Below, in pieces: positions 48,143 through 58,124 of a stretch of 64,000 bases of DNA (position 1 is the first letter of the stretch; every line of letters starts with the position of its first letter). The position numbers and the translations under genes are program-made. This DNA comes from Hufsiella ginkgonis (GTDB lineage: Bacteria; Bacteroidota; Bacteroidia; Sphingobacteriales; Sphingobacteriaceae): the NCBI RefSeq assembly GCF_009834915.1, contig NZ_WVHS01000001.1:1-64000 (forward strand), in the 5' to 3' direction. The notes beneath the pieces are model-generated. The model saw only the letters and a list, made by a program, of their open reading frames with translations, was not told the origin of the DNA and did not search any database.

Positions 48143-51028
48143 TTACTTACCGCAGATCTCCCTATAAGGGCAAAACGTGCAGTTTTCTTCTTTCGTAGTA
48201 TGGGTAAAGGGAATGTCGGGATTAAAAAGCTCTTCCAGCAGCGTTTGCAGGTGGTCGCGGAAACCGGACTTCAGCTCCTCCAGGTGCTCGGCTTGTAACA
48301 ACACCTTCCCCCCTCTTCCGCCGGAAAAGAAAAGGGTACCGTCGTTCCTCATCTTGCGGATAATGTACAGGTTGGGTTCTACCAGGGTCACCCCTTTTAC
48401 CTGTTCGTAAACGTAGGTGTAGAAAAGGGTCTGCAGCATCGCCTTGTTCTGGCGCTTGCCGTCGCGTTCAAAAAGATCGTCGAGGTAAGCGTATTTCACC
48501 TCGTCGCGGCCACCGGTTTTATAGTCCACAATGCGGGTCACGCCCTCCTTAATATCTACCCGGTCGATAATTCCGTACAGCAACACTTCTTCGGCTTTGC
48601 CCATTACATTAACCGGGAACCGGCGTATATAATCGGTATTGTTCTCCAGTTCCACGATGCGAAAAGGGGCGATCGCTTCGTCGTGCACCAGGATCGCCTC
48701 TGCGTATTCTGCCACAATGCGAAGGATGATCTGCTGCATGCTATTGGGAAACTGCAGTTGGTTTTCTTTCTTAAACAGCTCCACCGATAAGGCATTCAGG
48801 CATAGGGAGGGAATCTCTTTTCGCTTTTCGCGGATGCGATCCGCGGTGATCTCACGGTGATCTTTAACCAGCGCCTCATAAAACCACTGGAGTACGCGGT
48901 GCAGCATCGAGCCCACCTGGTTGGCCTCGAGGTTCTCCAAAAGCGCCTCGGGCTCCCGGACCTTAGCGATATATTTAAAGAAGAACTGGAGCTGGCAATT
49001 GAGGTAGGTGGTAATGGCCGTGGCCGAAAGCTTCTCGTCTTTCAGTTCCTTTGCGCGGAAAAACTGCCGCATCGTTTCCCATACCTCTCCCTCCTTGGCT
49101 ACAGTGAGCTCCCTGAGCGGCTCTACGCTAACCTTTTGCCGCTGTGCGGAATAGCTGAACTCGTGTGAGCCCTCGAATTCAAGCTGGCGCAGGAAACGGC
49201 TTTGTTCGCCGCTGTTGGTTTCGTCGACCAGGTTGTTATACACCACATGCACGTGCCGGCTTCGCTGCAGCAACCGGTAGAAGAGATAAGCCGAAATAGC
49301 ATCCTGGTTTTCCGGTACGGGCAGGCCGTGCGCACGGCGGATGCTGTCGGGAATAAACGTATGCGGGGCGGTCAGTTTGGGCAGTGTACCCTCGTTGGCG
49401 CCCAGGATGATCACTTCTTTAAAATCGAGACAACGGCTTTCGAGCATCCCCATTACCTGGATCCCTTTTAGCGGTTCTCCTTCCAGCGGCACTGAGAGCC
49501 CTTGCAAGCTTTTCCTGATCAGCGAAAACACGAACGGCAGGGGAAGGCTACTAGCGTAGTCAGCCAGCCCGTCATATAAAAGATTGAGGTTGCGGCTTAC
49601 TGCCAGGATCAGGTTCGATTCCAGTTGCTGCAGCTGCCCTGCCCGCTGGCGCTGCTCCAGCACGGCGGTAAGCAGGACATACAAGGCATCGATGCCCTGA
49701 AGCCCCTGGTGCGTAACGGCAAAAAAATTGGTGGCCAGCGACGACACAAAATGCAGCGCGGTAAGCGGCACATTGATCCATTGATGCTCAAAAATTTGCT
49801 TCTGAAGCTGGCTGCGCTCCTGCTCGCTTACGCCGGTAAGGGGATGCGACAAAAATGCATCCACTTCGCGGAAATACACCGCCTCTTTTTTCTCCTTGTA
49901 TACCTGTTCCTGTACGCTCAGCCATAGATCGATGAGGCCGAAAACCGACGATTGTGCCAGCGGGTATCCCATGGTTACGTTTACCGTCCCTGCTTCCGGC
50001 GGAATACTCTGCATTACCGGGATCAATAAGCTTTCGTCGGCAACGATGATAGCCGTATGCTCCGGGTCGTCACTTTGTGCGGCAAGGAGGGCGCTGTCGG
50101 CAAACAGGGCAATCGCTTTCGCCTGGGCGGCATGTCCCTGGGCTTCGGTAACCCGGACCTTTTTTACACTACCCGCAATCAGCGCAGGGGGATCGCCCAG
50201 TGCATTTTCCAGGCCGTGGGCCAGGTTCTTGCGGATAAAAAGGCCTGCTTCCTGCAGCGGATCATTGAGGTACCAGGCATCGGCGTCGAAATAGAAAAGA
50301 GCCCGGTCCTGTTCCTGCCAATGCTTAAATAAACTGAGCTCGGTATGGTTCAGGGCATTAAACCCTACGAAAACAAGCTTTTTGTATTGGTCGGTAAAAC
50401 CTGGAATACCGGCATCTCCACCAGCCAGCCTGCGTGAAACCCGGGCGGCGGTGATCAGTCCTTCTCGTTCAAGCGCAGCGTGAAAATCCTGGTACAGGCG
50501 CGGCATACGCTTCCATAGATCGATAAAACGCTGCTGCACATGGTTTTGCTTCTCTTTTGAAAAGGAGCCCCAGAATTGCTGCATAAAGCGGTACTGTTCG
50601 TCGCCCAGGTGCGGAAACTGCTGCTGGATGACCGCGATATCCTCCAGCTCGCAGAACAGCGCGGCGGCATCCGCCTGGTCATAATCGATCTGTGAGAAAT
50701 CGTTCAGGATAATTTCTGCCATCGGGTAGAACTGGTCGGGAGAAAGCGTTGTCTTGTTCTCAGCAAGCAACAACTTATTGAACTCGCTGTGCAGCACGAA
50801 AAACTGGCGCACGGGATCGGCGATCACCAGGCTGGTCGATTTCGCAAAAAACTCCTGTACGGTAAAAAATGCCGGGCTCCATGACGATCGCCCGGTTACT
50901 TCTCCCAAATGTTTCTTCAGGAACAACACCGGCCGCTTATTGCTAAATACGATGGCCACGTCTTTGAGGTCGTCGCCAAAGCGTGCCAACAGGTCGGTCG
51001 CTACTTCATGCAGGAAAGTTTTCATCAC
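48143..51028 (-). CDS. AddB-like PD-(D/E)XK nuclease subunit
   Basis: 961 residues, the AddB type. The N-terminal region is helicase-like without a Walker A. The C-terminal PD-(D/E)XK nuclease domain runs from about 680 to 961, starting LSATAITTYLNCQLQFFFKYI and including RIVDYKTGGRDEV (Asp and Lys of the active site). A Cys cluster (first Cys near 690, then CTFCPYREIC at the end) supplies the 4Fe-4S iron staple of AddB. It probably partners the adjacent helicase (51038), with 9 bases between them. Start could be Met1 or Met2. Confidence 0.88.
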   Translation of the reverse strand: MMKTFLHEVATDLLARFGDDLKDVAIVFSNKRPVLFLKKHLGEVTGRSSWSPAFFTVQEFFAKSTSLVIADPVRQFFVLHSEFNKLLLAENKTTLSPDQFYPMAEIILNDFSQIDYDQADAAALFCELEDIAVIQQQFPHLGDEQYRFMQQFWGSFSKEKQNHVQQRFIDLWKRMPRLYQDFHAALEREGLITAARVSRRLAGGDAGIPGFTDQYKKLVFVGFNALNHTELSLFKHWQEQDRALFYFDADAWYLNDPLQEAGLFIRKNLAHGLENALGDPPALIAGSVKKVRVTEAQGHAAQAKAIALFADSALLAAQSDDPEHTAIIVADESLLIPVMQSIPPEAGTVNVTMGYPLAQSSVFGLIDLWLSVQEQVYKEKKEAVYFREVDAFLSHPLTGVSEQERSQLQKQIFEHQWINVPLTALHFVSSLATNFFAVTHQGLQGIDALYVLLTAVLEQRQRAGQLQQLESNLILAVSRNLNLLYDGLADYASSLPLPFVFSLIRKSLQGLSVPLEGEPLKGIQVMGMLESRCLDFKEVIILGANEGTLPKLTAPHTFIPDSIRRAHGLPVPENQDAISAYLFYRLLQRSRHVHVVYNNLVDETNSGEQSRFLRQLEFEGSHEFSYSAQRQKVSVEPLRELTVAKEGEVWETMRQFFRAKELKDEKLSATAITTYLNCQLQFFFKYIAKVREPEALLENLEANQVGSMLHRVLQWFYEALVKDHREITADRIREKRKEIPSLCLNALSVELFKKENQLQFPNSMQQIILRIVAEYAEAILVHDEAIAPFRIVELENNTDYIRRFPVNVMGKAEEVLLYGIIDRVDIKEGVTRIVDYKTGGRDEVKYAYLDDLFERDGKRQNKAMLQTLFYTYVYEQVKGVTLVEPNLYIIRKMRNDGTLFFSGGRGGKVLLQAEHLEELKSGFRDHLQTLLEELFNPDIPFTHTTKEENCTFCPYREICGK

Positions 51029-51037
51029 GCTGTTCTT

Positions 51038-54000
51038 TTATACTACTTTCAATTCCTTCAAATAACCGTAATACAGGTACGCCTCGATATTGCGGTAACC
51101 CATTTCGAGCAGCAGTCCCCGGTATTCTTCTACCTGGCTGTAATGCCCGGGCTTAGGTTCGCCGGTAAACTTGAAATCGACGATCACCACGTGATCCTTT
51201 CCCACCAACACTTTGTCGGGGCGGTAACTTTTTCCAGCGCCGCTTATAATGGTTTGTTCGTTGAATCTTTCATAAGGGTTATCGAGAATTTTCCGCAGAT
51301 CGGGCTGCAGCATCACGCTTTCGGCCAGTTCCAGTATTTCGGGCTCCTCGGTTTTACGGAACCAACCTTCGGTCATCATTTTCTGTGTAACCGCCCGCAG
51401 CTCCTCTATACGTGCCGAGCGCGCCAATAACTCATGGAGGATCACCCCACGGCGCTGTGCGGTATTTCCGCTCAATAGATCGAGCTGCTCGAGGACCTGG
51501 TGATCGGTAAGGGATTCGTTCAGCCGGTTTGACAAGGGGTAATGGATAAACGACCAGCTGTTTGCCGCTGCTGCAGGGGGAGGTTGTTTTACCGGCGCTA
51601 TCACCTCGAACCGTTCCCCGTTAAACTCGCCCGGCAGTGCCGATGCATGCAGCTGCAGCGATTTAAGCAGCAGGTCGCCAACCAACCCCAGGTTGTCGTC
51701 ATTTGCCGCCGGGGCGGTTATATACAGGTGATTACGGGTACGGGTAGTGGCTACGTACAACATATTCAGGGCATCCATAAAATTAAAAAGCAACTCTTCA
51801 AAGTACGCTTTTGCGAAAGCCGATTTTCCCAGGCTTTTCTTGTAATGTACAGGCACACTGTTCAGCATGGCGTAAGGCGTATCGGCCGTGTCAACCCAGA
51901 ATATGCTGTTAGCCATCCCGTCGAGGCTCCAGCTGCAAAATGGCAGCATCACCACATCAAATGCCAGTCCCTTCGATTTATGAATGGTCATTACCTGCAC
52001 GGCATCGTTTTGCCCTGAAGACGGGAGTGATTTCTGCTGCCCCTCCTCTTCCCACCAGGTGAGAAATGTGGTAATTCCGCGTTCGCCGAGGCGGGTAAAC
52101 ACACTCACCATATCGCGAAAAGCAAGCAGGTAAGGGATATTGTCTGTAAATAAACCAACGCCATAGGCACCGATAAGCTGTTCCACCAGCTCGGGCAGCG
52201 GCAGCTGCTGCCAGGTATGCCAGTTTTCGCAAAGCAGCGGAGGCAGGTAACCGGCCAGTTGTCCGGGTTCCAGCTCATTCAGCCTGATCCAGAGGCCCGG
52301 AACCACTGTGCGGTTATGAAGCTTATTGTACAGGTATATTGCGGTTGCCTTAAAAATGGCGCCATCTTTTTTACGGGCCACCATTGCCTGCAGGGTATTC
52401 ACCAGCAGGCGGATCACGGAATGGTTGGCTACCAGCAGCGCTTCTCCTGAAAGGACTTCGTAGGGTACAAATATTTCGTTATTGTTGGCGCTTGTTTCAC
52501 GCCGCTGCTGGTCGCGCATCAGGTGTTCGATCACTTCGCGGGCTTCGCGGTTGCTGCGCACCAGGATACAAACTTGCCCCGGCTGGTAAGCGCCGGAACT
52601 GATCCAATCATTGAGAGTGCAGGCCATCTTTTCGAGGGCGGCTTCCCTTACATCACCGGCGCGGTTCCGGTTGTCGCCGGTTGGCAGGAAACACACCTCA
52701 ACCGAGCCGCCGGGAAGCGTAGACGGCGCTTTTTGCTGGCTGCTCTGCCCATATGCCGCATTGATCACGTCATCGTACCCTTCGGTTTTCCACCACTCAT
52801 GAAAAAGTACATCGCCGCCATCTTCCATTACTTTGGCATTGATGTGTGCCTGCAGGAAATCCGGGGCATACTGGAAGACGAAATTATTGAAATCAATCAC
52901 ATTAGCGGCACTGCGATAATTTTCGAGCAGTACGTCATCGTGCACACGCAAATCGCCGACGTGTTTTTTCGCATGGGTATGCAATATTCGCCAATCGCCG
53001 TTGCGCCACCGGTAAATTGATTGCTTTACATCGCCCACTATCAGGTGATCGATAAGCGCACCGTTCGCTTCCGCGATGGCATTTTTTAATAACGGGAGAA
53101 AATTCTGCCATTGAAAGGCGGATGTATCCTGGAATTCGTCGAACAGGAAATGCCGGTACCTGTTGCCCATTTTCTCCCAGATAAAAGAGGGATTGTCGTC
53201 CTGCCCGCCGGTAATGCCTTTCAGCAGGTTTTGCGCGTCGCTGATCAGCAATACTGAATTCTCCTGGCGATAGTCCTTCAGCAAACCGGCCATTTCCTGC
53301 ATCAGCCGGAGATAATACAGGTTGGCGTCGATGGCTTTCGACATCAGGTACGCGGGTGTTTCGGAGGTATAAAAACTATAAAGAGCCGAAAGCTGCGGAT
53401 TCAGCTCGTTGTAAAGGGCGGCTACATCCCCTTTGGGTCCGTCCTTTTGCCATTCTTCCGGCTGATCGACCAGCTTACCGAGATTTACCACTTTGGCAAA
53501 GTCGCCATCCATCACCTTCTCCAGGCTTGCCAGTGGCGACCGGGATTTACCTTTCAGCTCAGCCAGCTGCACTTCTGACGCGGAAAACGTAGCATATGCT
53601 TTCCTGGCCTGTTCGGTTACCGTTTCTTCGAAAAAGGCGATGATCTCTTTTACGGCTTTCTGCAGGTCTTTAAACAAAACTTCCGGGTCATGCGCCTTTA
53701 GGGCGTTCTCGAAAGGCTGGTAGCGTTCCTTGAATAACTCGCCTGCCAGGTCGATCAGGGTTTCGTGGTAATTCCAGTTTTTGTCGTCGCGGATACGCTC
53801 AAGCGCCAGGTCGATGATCCAGCGCAGGAGACCCGGTTTCTGGTCGAGCTGCTGGTTAAGTTTCACTGCCAGCTCCCGCTTTACCTTGTCGGTGTTCATC
53901 TCCAGCCGGTAACCTGCATCCAGCCCCAGTTCGAAGGTAAAGCTGCGGATCACTTTCTGCACAAATCCATCAATGGTATTTATGGAGAAGCGGCTGTAAT

Positions 54001-54307
54001 CGTGCAGGATGCGGCGGTAAGTGGCAAAGGCCTGTTGCTGCAGGGTTTGTTCCGTAAAGTGGGGATGGGCATTCAGAATGATGTTCCTGAAAATGCCCAC
54101 GTTCTTGTCGCCAAGCGCAAGGCCGCGCAGTACCTGCAGGATGCGGCTTTTCATCTCTTCGGTAGCCTTGTTGGTAAAGGTAACGGCCAGGATCTCCCGG
54201 TAGCGCGTTTCGCCGGCAAACAGCAAGGTGAGGTAGTGAGCCGTTAAACTGAACGTTTTGCCTGAACCGGCCGATGCCTGGAGGATCTTGAGTGGTTTTT
54301 GAGGCAT
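51038..54307 (-). CDS. AddA-like UvrD-type helicase-nuclease
   Basis: 1089 residues. Walker A ASAGSGKT (11-18) opens the UvrD/Rep helicase core. Further motifs are VTFTNKATEEMK, DEFQDTS (motif II), VGDVKQSIYRWR (motif III), VMTIHKSKGLAFDVVMLPF (motif V) and YVATTRTRNHLYI (motif VI). A C-terminal PD-(D/E)XK domain ends the protein (DKVLVGKDHVVIVDFKFTG, about 1030-1050). With AddB-like it makes a double-strand-break end-processing enzyme of the AddAB class, which feeds RecA-dependent repair. It is upstream in the transcription unit. Confidence 0.9.
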   Translation of the reverse strand: MPQKPLKILQASAGSGKTFSLTAHYLTLLFAGETRYREILAVTFTNKATEEMKSRILQVLRGLALGDKNVGIFRNIILNAHPHFTEQTLQQQAFATYRRILHDYSRFSINTIDGFVQKVIRSFTFELGLDAGYRLEMNTDKVKRELAVKLNQQLDQKPGLLRWIIDLALERIRDDKNWNYHETLIDLAGELFKERYQPFENALKAHDPEVLFKDLQKAVKEIIAFFEETVTEQARKAYATFSASEVQLAELKGKSRSPLASLEKVMDGDFAKVVNLGKLVDQPEEWQKDGPKGDVAALYNELNPQLSALYSFYTSETPAYLMSKAIDANLYYLRLMQEMAGLLKDYRQENSVLLISDAQNLLKGITGGQDDNPSFIWEKMGNRYRHFLFDEFQDTSAFQWQNFLPLLKNAIAEANGALIDHLIVGDVKQSIYRWRNGDWRILHTHAKKHVGDLRVHDDVLLENYRSAANVIDFNNFVFQYAPDFLQAHINAKVMEDGGDVLFHEWWKTEGYDDVINAAYGQSSQQKAPSTLPGGSVEVCFLPTGDNRNRAGDVREAALEKMACTLNDWISSGAYQPGQVCILVRSNREAREVIEHLMRDQQRRETSANNNEIFVPYEVLSGEALLVANHSVIRLLVNTLQAMVARKKDGAIFKATAIYLYNKLHNRTVVPGLWIRLNELEPGQLAGYLPPLLCENWHTWQQLPLPELVEQLIGAYGVGLFTDNIPYLLAFRDMVSVFTRLGERGITTFLTWWEEEGQQKSLPSSGQNDAVQVMTIHKSKGLAFDVVMLPFCSWSLDGMANSIFWVDTADTPYAMLNSVPVHYKKSLGKSAFAKAYFEELLFNFMDALNMLYVATTRTRNHLYITAPAANDDNLGLVGDLLLKSLQLHASALPGEFNGERFEVIAPVKQPPPAAAANSWSFIHYPLSNRLNESLTDHQVLEQLDLLSGNTAQRRGVILHELLARSARIEELRAVTQKMMTEGWFRKTEEPEILELAESVMLQPDLRKILDNPYERFNEQTIISGAGKSYRPDKVLVGKDHVVIVDFKFTGEPKPGHYSQVEEYRGLLLEMGYRNIEAYLYYGYLKELKVV

Positions 54308-54575
54308 GTGCGAAGCTAGGACATTAGTTATATAATTTTTATCTGATTCATTTATATCGCGGTCGACTTATCCGGCGCCGGCGATGGTCTTAAAGGCGTG
54401 GTAACAGATAGGACAGCATTCGCGCGGCGTTGCCGGCAGGCCTGGCACTCGACCCTGTAACCGGAGTTATCAGCGGAAACGCCCACCACCTATACCGTTT
54501 ATCGCTAACCCGGTGAAAGTACCCTTCCTAAAAGTGCTTACGCGTGCCATGCCCGGAAACACCTCCGAACCGGTC

Positions 54576-55370
54576 CTATTGCAATTCGAGGTCAATTGAG
54601 CCGCTGAACACCATTCTGGCAGGGCCTTCGAGGAAGATCCCGGTAAACCGCTCCCCGTCGTAATGAAACCGGATGCTGAGGCTGCCTCCCAGCACGCGGA
54701 TCGGGGCAACCAGGTCGCCGCGCAAGCCTTTTTGCTTAGCCATGGCGAGCGCCACCGCGGTAACCCCGGTACCGCAGGCGAAGGTTTCGTCCTCCACCCC
54801 ACGCTCGTAGGTCCTTACAAAATAGTGGTCGCCGAGGTCCTCGATGAAATTGATGTTAATACCTTCGCCGCGGTAGGTGTCATTATAGCGGATGGCCTTG
54901 CCTTCGTGGTAAACGTCCTTGTTTTTAAGGTCAGTCGTTTCCTGGACGAAATGCGGCGAACCGGTATTCAGTACATAGGCGCTTCCATCCCTGCTGATGG
55001 TGTCTACATCGATCATCTGGAGACTCACCCACTCCCCGCTTTCGGAAATTTTGGCATAATGCGGACCATCAACTGCCAAAAAGTTCGTTTCTTCGGCAAT
55101 CACGCCTAACTTCTTCGCGAAAGCAACAATACACCTGCCGCCGTTACCGCACATGCTGCTGGGCTGACCATCGGAATTATAGTAGATCATTTCGAAATCG
55201 AACCCGGGCTTTTCCTGCAGGAACATAATACCATCGCCGCCAATGCCGAACCTGCGGTCGCAAAGCCTGGCGATAAACGCCGGATGGTGATGATTTACAG
55301 CCATTTCCCGGTTATCAACCAATATAAAGTCGTTTCCTGCGCCCTGGTATTTGTAAAAGTGGATGTTCAT
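54576..55370 (-). CDS. dapF: Diaminopimelate epimerase
   Basis: About 264 residues from ATG 55370 (MNIHFYKYQGAGNDF). The two active-site cysteines are in SSMCGNGGRC (about 72) and FACGTGVTAVA (about 205). It isomerises LL-DAP to meso-DAP for lysine and peptidoglycan. The outer ATG at 55385 is within a -7 box (55383-55390, TACTTTTG minus), so it is not used. The 268-base gap downstream (54308-54575) to the AddA-like gene has no recognised feature. Confidence 0.95.
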   Translation of the reverse strand: MNIHFYKYQGAGNDFILVDNREMAVNHHHPAFIARLCDRRFGIGGDGIMFLQEKPGFDFEMIYYNSDGQPSSMCGNGGRCIVAFAKKLGVIAEETNFLAVDGPHYAKISESGEWVSLQMIDVDTISRDGSAYVLNTGSPHFVQETTDLKNKDVYHEGKAIRYNDTYRGEGININFIEDLGDHYFVRTYERGVEDETFACGTGVTAVALAMAKQKGLRGDLVAPIRVLGGSLSIRFHYDGERFTGIFLEGPARMVFSGSIDLELQ

Positions 55371-55382
55371 AGTATCTTCATA

Positions 55383-55390
55383 CAAAAGTA
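55383..55390 (-). promoter_or_regulatory. -7 box of dapF
   Basis: TACTTTTG on the minus strand. The -33 is not clear. It is divergent from the htrA promoter. Confidence 0.4.
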
Positions 55391-55492
55391 CAAAATTGCG
55401 TTTACCGAACCGGTAATGCGAGCCGGGAAATGCGCGCGGGGAACGTCAAAAACGTTTTAACATTTTTTAACACAAAAACACATACCCGATCC

Positions 55493-55524
55493 TTGTAAAC
55501 ATCGTTTAACTGGTATTAATTTTG
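55493..55524 (+). promoter_or_regulatory. htrA promoter
   Basis: TTG (55493-55495), 21-base spacer, TAATTTTG (55517-55524). The ATG at 55567 lies about 42 bases downstream. The longest-ORF start TTG (55522) is part of this -7 box and so is not the translation start. Confidence 0.65.
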
Positions 55525-55566
55525 ACTAGCTACAGAACAAGAGCAAAAGAAAACATAAGTAAGCAT

Positions 55567-57111
55567 ATGAAAAAGATAGGAATCACTCTTCTCACTGCAT
55601 TTGTTGGTGGTGCAGTAGCAATCGGCGGGTACAAACTTGCAGAAAGCAAATACGCCGGCAGCCTCAGTTTAGAGGACAAACAAAAAGTTTATTTCACCAA
55701 TAATCCAACCACGGCAATTACCGCGTCTACGGGCAACCTCGACTTTACGCAGGCTGCGGCTATCGTAGCGCCGGGTGTGGTACATATTAAAACCACCTAC
55801 AAGCCGAACGAATCCAGGGGCGGCGGCACGATGGACGATATGTTCAACGAGTTTTTCGGCAACCGCGGACAGCGTATGCAGGCGCAGCCAAGCATGGCAT
55901 CGGGCTCTGGGGTGATCGTATCTAATGATGGTTACATTATCACCAATAACCACGTAGTGGAAGATGCGGACGATATCACTGTTATCCTCACCGACAAGCG
56001 TTCGTTTAAGGCTAAGGTAATTGGCCGCGACCCTAACACCGACCTCGCGCTGATCAAAGTCGGCGGGACTAATCTTCCGCTGGTGAAGATCGGCAACTCA
56101 GACAATGTACGTGTGGGCGAATGGGTACTTGCCGTAGGCTATCCCTTTGCGATGGAGAGCACCGTTACCGCTGGTATCGTAAGCGCAAAAGCGCGCAGCA
56201 TAGGCATCCTCAACCAGCAGCGTCAGAGCCCGCGCTTCAGGGGCAACGGCCGCCAGATGCCGGAAGAGCAGCCGCAGGCTAACACTTCGATCGAATCGTT
56301 TATCCAAACAGATGCCGCGATTAACCGCGGGAACAGCGGCGGCGCATTGGTGAACGCAAACGGCGAACTGATCGGTATCAACTCCGCCATCGCTTCACAA
56401 AGCGGGAATTACGAAGGGTACGGATTCGCCATCCCGATTAACCTGGCCAAAAAGATCGTTGACGACTTTATGAAATACGGTTCGGTGAAACGCGGCTATA
56501 TCGGCGTAAGCTTTGATCCGCTGGATGCAGAAAAAGCCGCTAACTATAACGTAAAACAGATTAACGGCCTGTATGTGAACGGCGTAGTGAAAGGAAGCGG
56601 CGCAGAATCAGCCGGGCTGAAGGAAGGTGATGTGATCACAAAGGTAGATGAGAATGAGATCTACGCTTCCGCAGATCTCCAGGAACGTGTAGGACGGCTT
56701 CACCCGGGCGACAAAGTGAGAGTAACCTACCTGCGCGATGGCAGGGAATATAATGCAAACATCGTACTAAAAGGCGACGACCAGGTGAACATGGCAGCAA
56801 ATACCGTCAGTGCAGCAGCCAGCAAAGCGTTAAGCCAGCTTGGCGCCACTTTTGCACCGGTAAATGCTACACAGAAACAGCGTTTCAACATTACCGCAGG
56901 AGTAGCTATTACGCGGGTTCAATCGGGCGGATTACTGGATTCGTATGATGTGCCTGCCGGAACCATCATCACCAAGGTGAACGGTAAGCCGGTTACTAAA
57001 CCCTCCGATGTAGTGGATGCCATTAACGCATCAAAAAACAACATGGTATCAATCAGCGGCTTTACGCCAGACGGAGCGATGATGAGAAGCACGTTCCCGA
57101 TCGGCGAATAA
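55567..57111 (+). CDS. Do/HtrA-type periplasmic serine protease
   Basis: About 514 residues from ATG 55567. An N-terminal hydrophobic segment (about 4-19) acts as signal or anchor. The trypsin-like domain has the catalytic triad His (TNNHVVEDADD), Asp (DPNTDLALIKV) and Ser (NRGNSGGALV). Two PDZ-like regions follow (about 295-390 and 410-500). It removes damaged proteins in the periplasm under envelope stress. A good promoter (55493-55524) and terminator (57126-57164) delimit a single-gene unit. Confidence 0.93.
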   Translation: MKKIGITLLTAFVGGAVAIGGYKLAESKYAGSLSLEDKQKVYFTNNPTTAITASTGNLDFTQAAAIVAPGVVHIKTTYKPNESRGGGTMDDMFNEFFGNRGQRMQAQPSMASGSGVIVSNDGYIITNNHVVEDADDITVILTDKRSFKAKVIGRDPNTDLALIKVGGTNLPLVKIGNSDNVRVGEWVLAVGYPFAMESTVTAGIVSAKARSIGILNQQRQSPRFRGNGRQMPEEQPQANTSIESFIQTDAAINRGNSGGALVNANGELIGINSAIASQSGNYEGYGFAIPINLAKKIVDDFMKYGSVKRGYIGVSFDPLDAEKAANYNVKQINGLYVNGVVKGSGAESAGLKEGDVITKVDENEIYASADLQERVGRLHPGDKVRVTYLRDGREYNANIVLKGDDQVNMAANTVSAAASKALSQLGATFAPVNATQKQRFNITAGVAITRVQSGGLLDSYDVPAGTIITKVNGKPVTKPSDVVDAINASKNNMVSISGFTPDGAMMRSTFPIGE

Positions 57112-57125
57112 TTGCCGGCAATAAA

Positions 57126-57164
57126 AGAAAAGCCTTTCGCCTATGCGAGAGGCTTTTCTTTTTT
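57126..57164 (+). terminator. Terminator of htrA
   Basis: AGAAAAGCCT-TCGC-ctat-GCGA-AGGCTTTTCT hairpin with a T tract. Confidence 0.9.
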
Positions 57165-57218
57165 GGATCATTTTCAAAAAGGTTAAAACCGAAAGCCGTA
57201 TCAGCGCTCAGGGGTAAC

Positions 57219-57302
57219 AGCGGATCAAGCTGAATTTCTGGGGAGTAGTTTTGGCTGTCAGCTATCAGCATTCAGCCCGTAAGTATATCTTATAAGATAA
57301 GT
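57219..57302 (+). repeat. Dispersed repeat, copy B
   Basis: Second copy of the 45934-46018 repeat, with a few substitutions and one-base gaps. It ends in the hairpin TATCT-TATA-AGATA. A partial inverted partner of its GCTGTCAGCTATCAGC core lies about 55 bases further on (57353-57390). Nothing else is recognised in the gap 57165-57464. Confidence 0.8.
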
Positions 57303-57464
57303 AATTGACGTTGAGCTCTTCCTGAGTAGTATTCCAGGTTTGACAGTGTAATCAAAGCTGATTGCTGATCGCTGAAAGCTAATAGCTCCCAAACTTTTAA
57401 GCCTGATCCGTAACAGCTTTTATATTTGAGGTTTCTTACAGCCTGTAGATTCATATTTTTGCGA

Positions 57465-58124
57465 ATGATCTTAGCACCCATTCCCCACAACTGGAAATTT
57501 AAAGCGCAGCAGCTGATCCTTCTTCCGCAGAAGGCGATGTATTGGAAAGAGCAGGAAATGCTGATCGTGGCCGACGTTCACCTGGGAAAAGTTGGACATT
57601 TCCGCAAAGCGGGAATCGCGATACCCAGGCTGATGGAACAGGAAGACCTGGCGGTTTTATCAGATCTCGTGCGGGAATACCACCCAAAAACGGTACTCTT
57701 TCTAGGCGACCTGTTCCATAGCGACATGAACAACGACTGGGAGTGGCTCATCCTCTGGCGCGACCTGTTCCCCGGAGTACGCATGATCCTGGTAAGAGGC
57801 AATCACGATATCCTGCACGACCGTTATTACCATGCCGCACAATTCGAAGTGGTGGAAGATTATGTATCAGGCCCTTTCCTGTTCAGTCATGAACCGGTGG
57901 AGGACCCTGGAGACCTGTACGCCATCAGCGGGCATATTCACTCGGGGATCAGGTTATATGGCAAAGGCCGGCAGTCTGTGGTATTACCTTGCTTCTTCTT
58001 CGGGTTAACACAAGCCATCCTGCCAGCGTTCGGCAGGTTTACGGGCCACGTGGCGCTAAAACATACGGAGACCGACCACGTATTCGGTTTGCTTAAGCAC
58101 AAAGTGATCCCCCTGTCTCTATAA
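57465..58124 (+). CDS. pdeM: Ligase-associated DNA-repair endonuclease PdeM
   Basis: About 219 residues from ATG 57465 ([12 protein letters not shown]). The calcineurin-like metallophosphoesterase motifs are DVHLGK (about 37), GDLFHS (about 82), GNHD, SHEP and GHIHSG (about 157). PdeM is associated with a bacterial DNA-ligase/helicase repair cluster (LigD/LhrC type); those partners are not in this window. The earliest frame start (57426, TTG) lies in a -7-like TATATTTG. A second -7-like box TATTTTTG (57454-57461) ends 3 bases before the ATG. The stop overlaps pdxJ by 6 bases (convergent). Confidence 0.85.
   Translation: MILAPIPHNWKFKAQQLILLPQKAMYWKEQEMLIVADVHLGKVGHFRKAGIAIPRLMEQEDLAVLSDLVREYHPKTVLFLGDLFHSDMNNDWEWLILWRDLFPGVRMILVRGNHDILHDRYYHAAQFEVVEDYVSGPFLFSHEPVEDPGDLYAISGHIHSGIRLYGKGRQSVVLPCFFFGLTQAILPAFGRFTGHVALKHTETDHVFGLLKHKVIPLSL

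Noticed and set aside
54308-54575. Hidden gene between the AddA-like gene and dapF
   Set aside because: No ORF of recognisable character, no promoter and no structured RNA that I can support; left unannotated.
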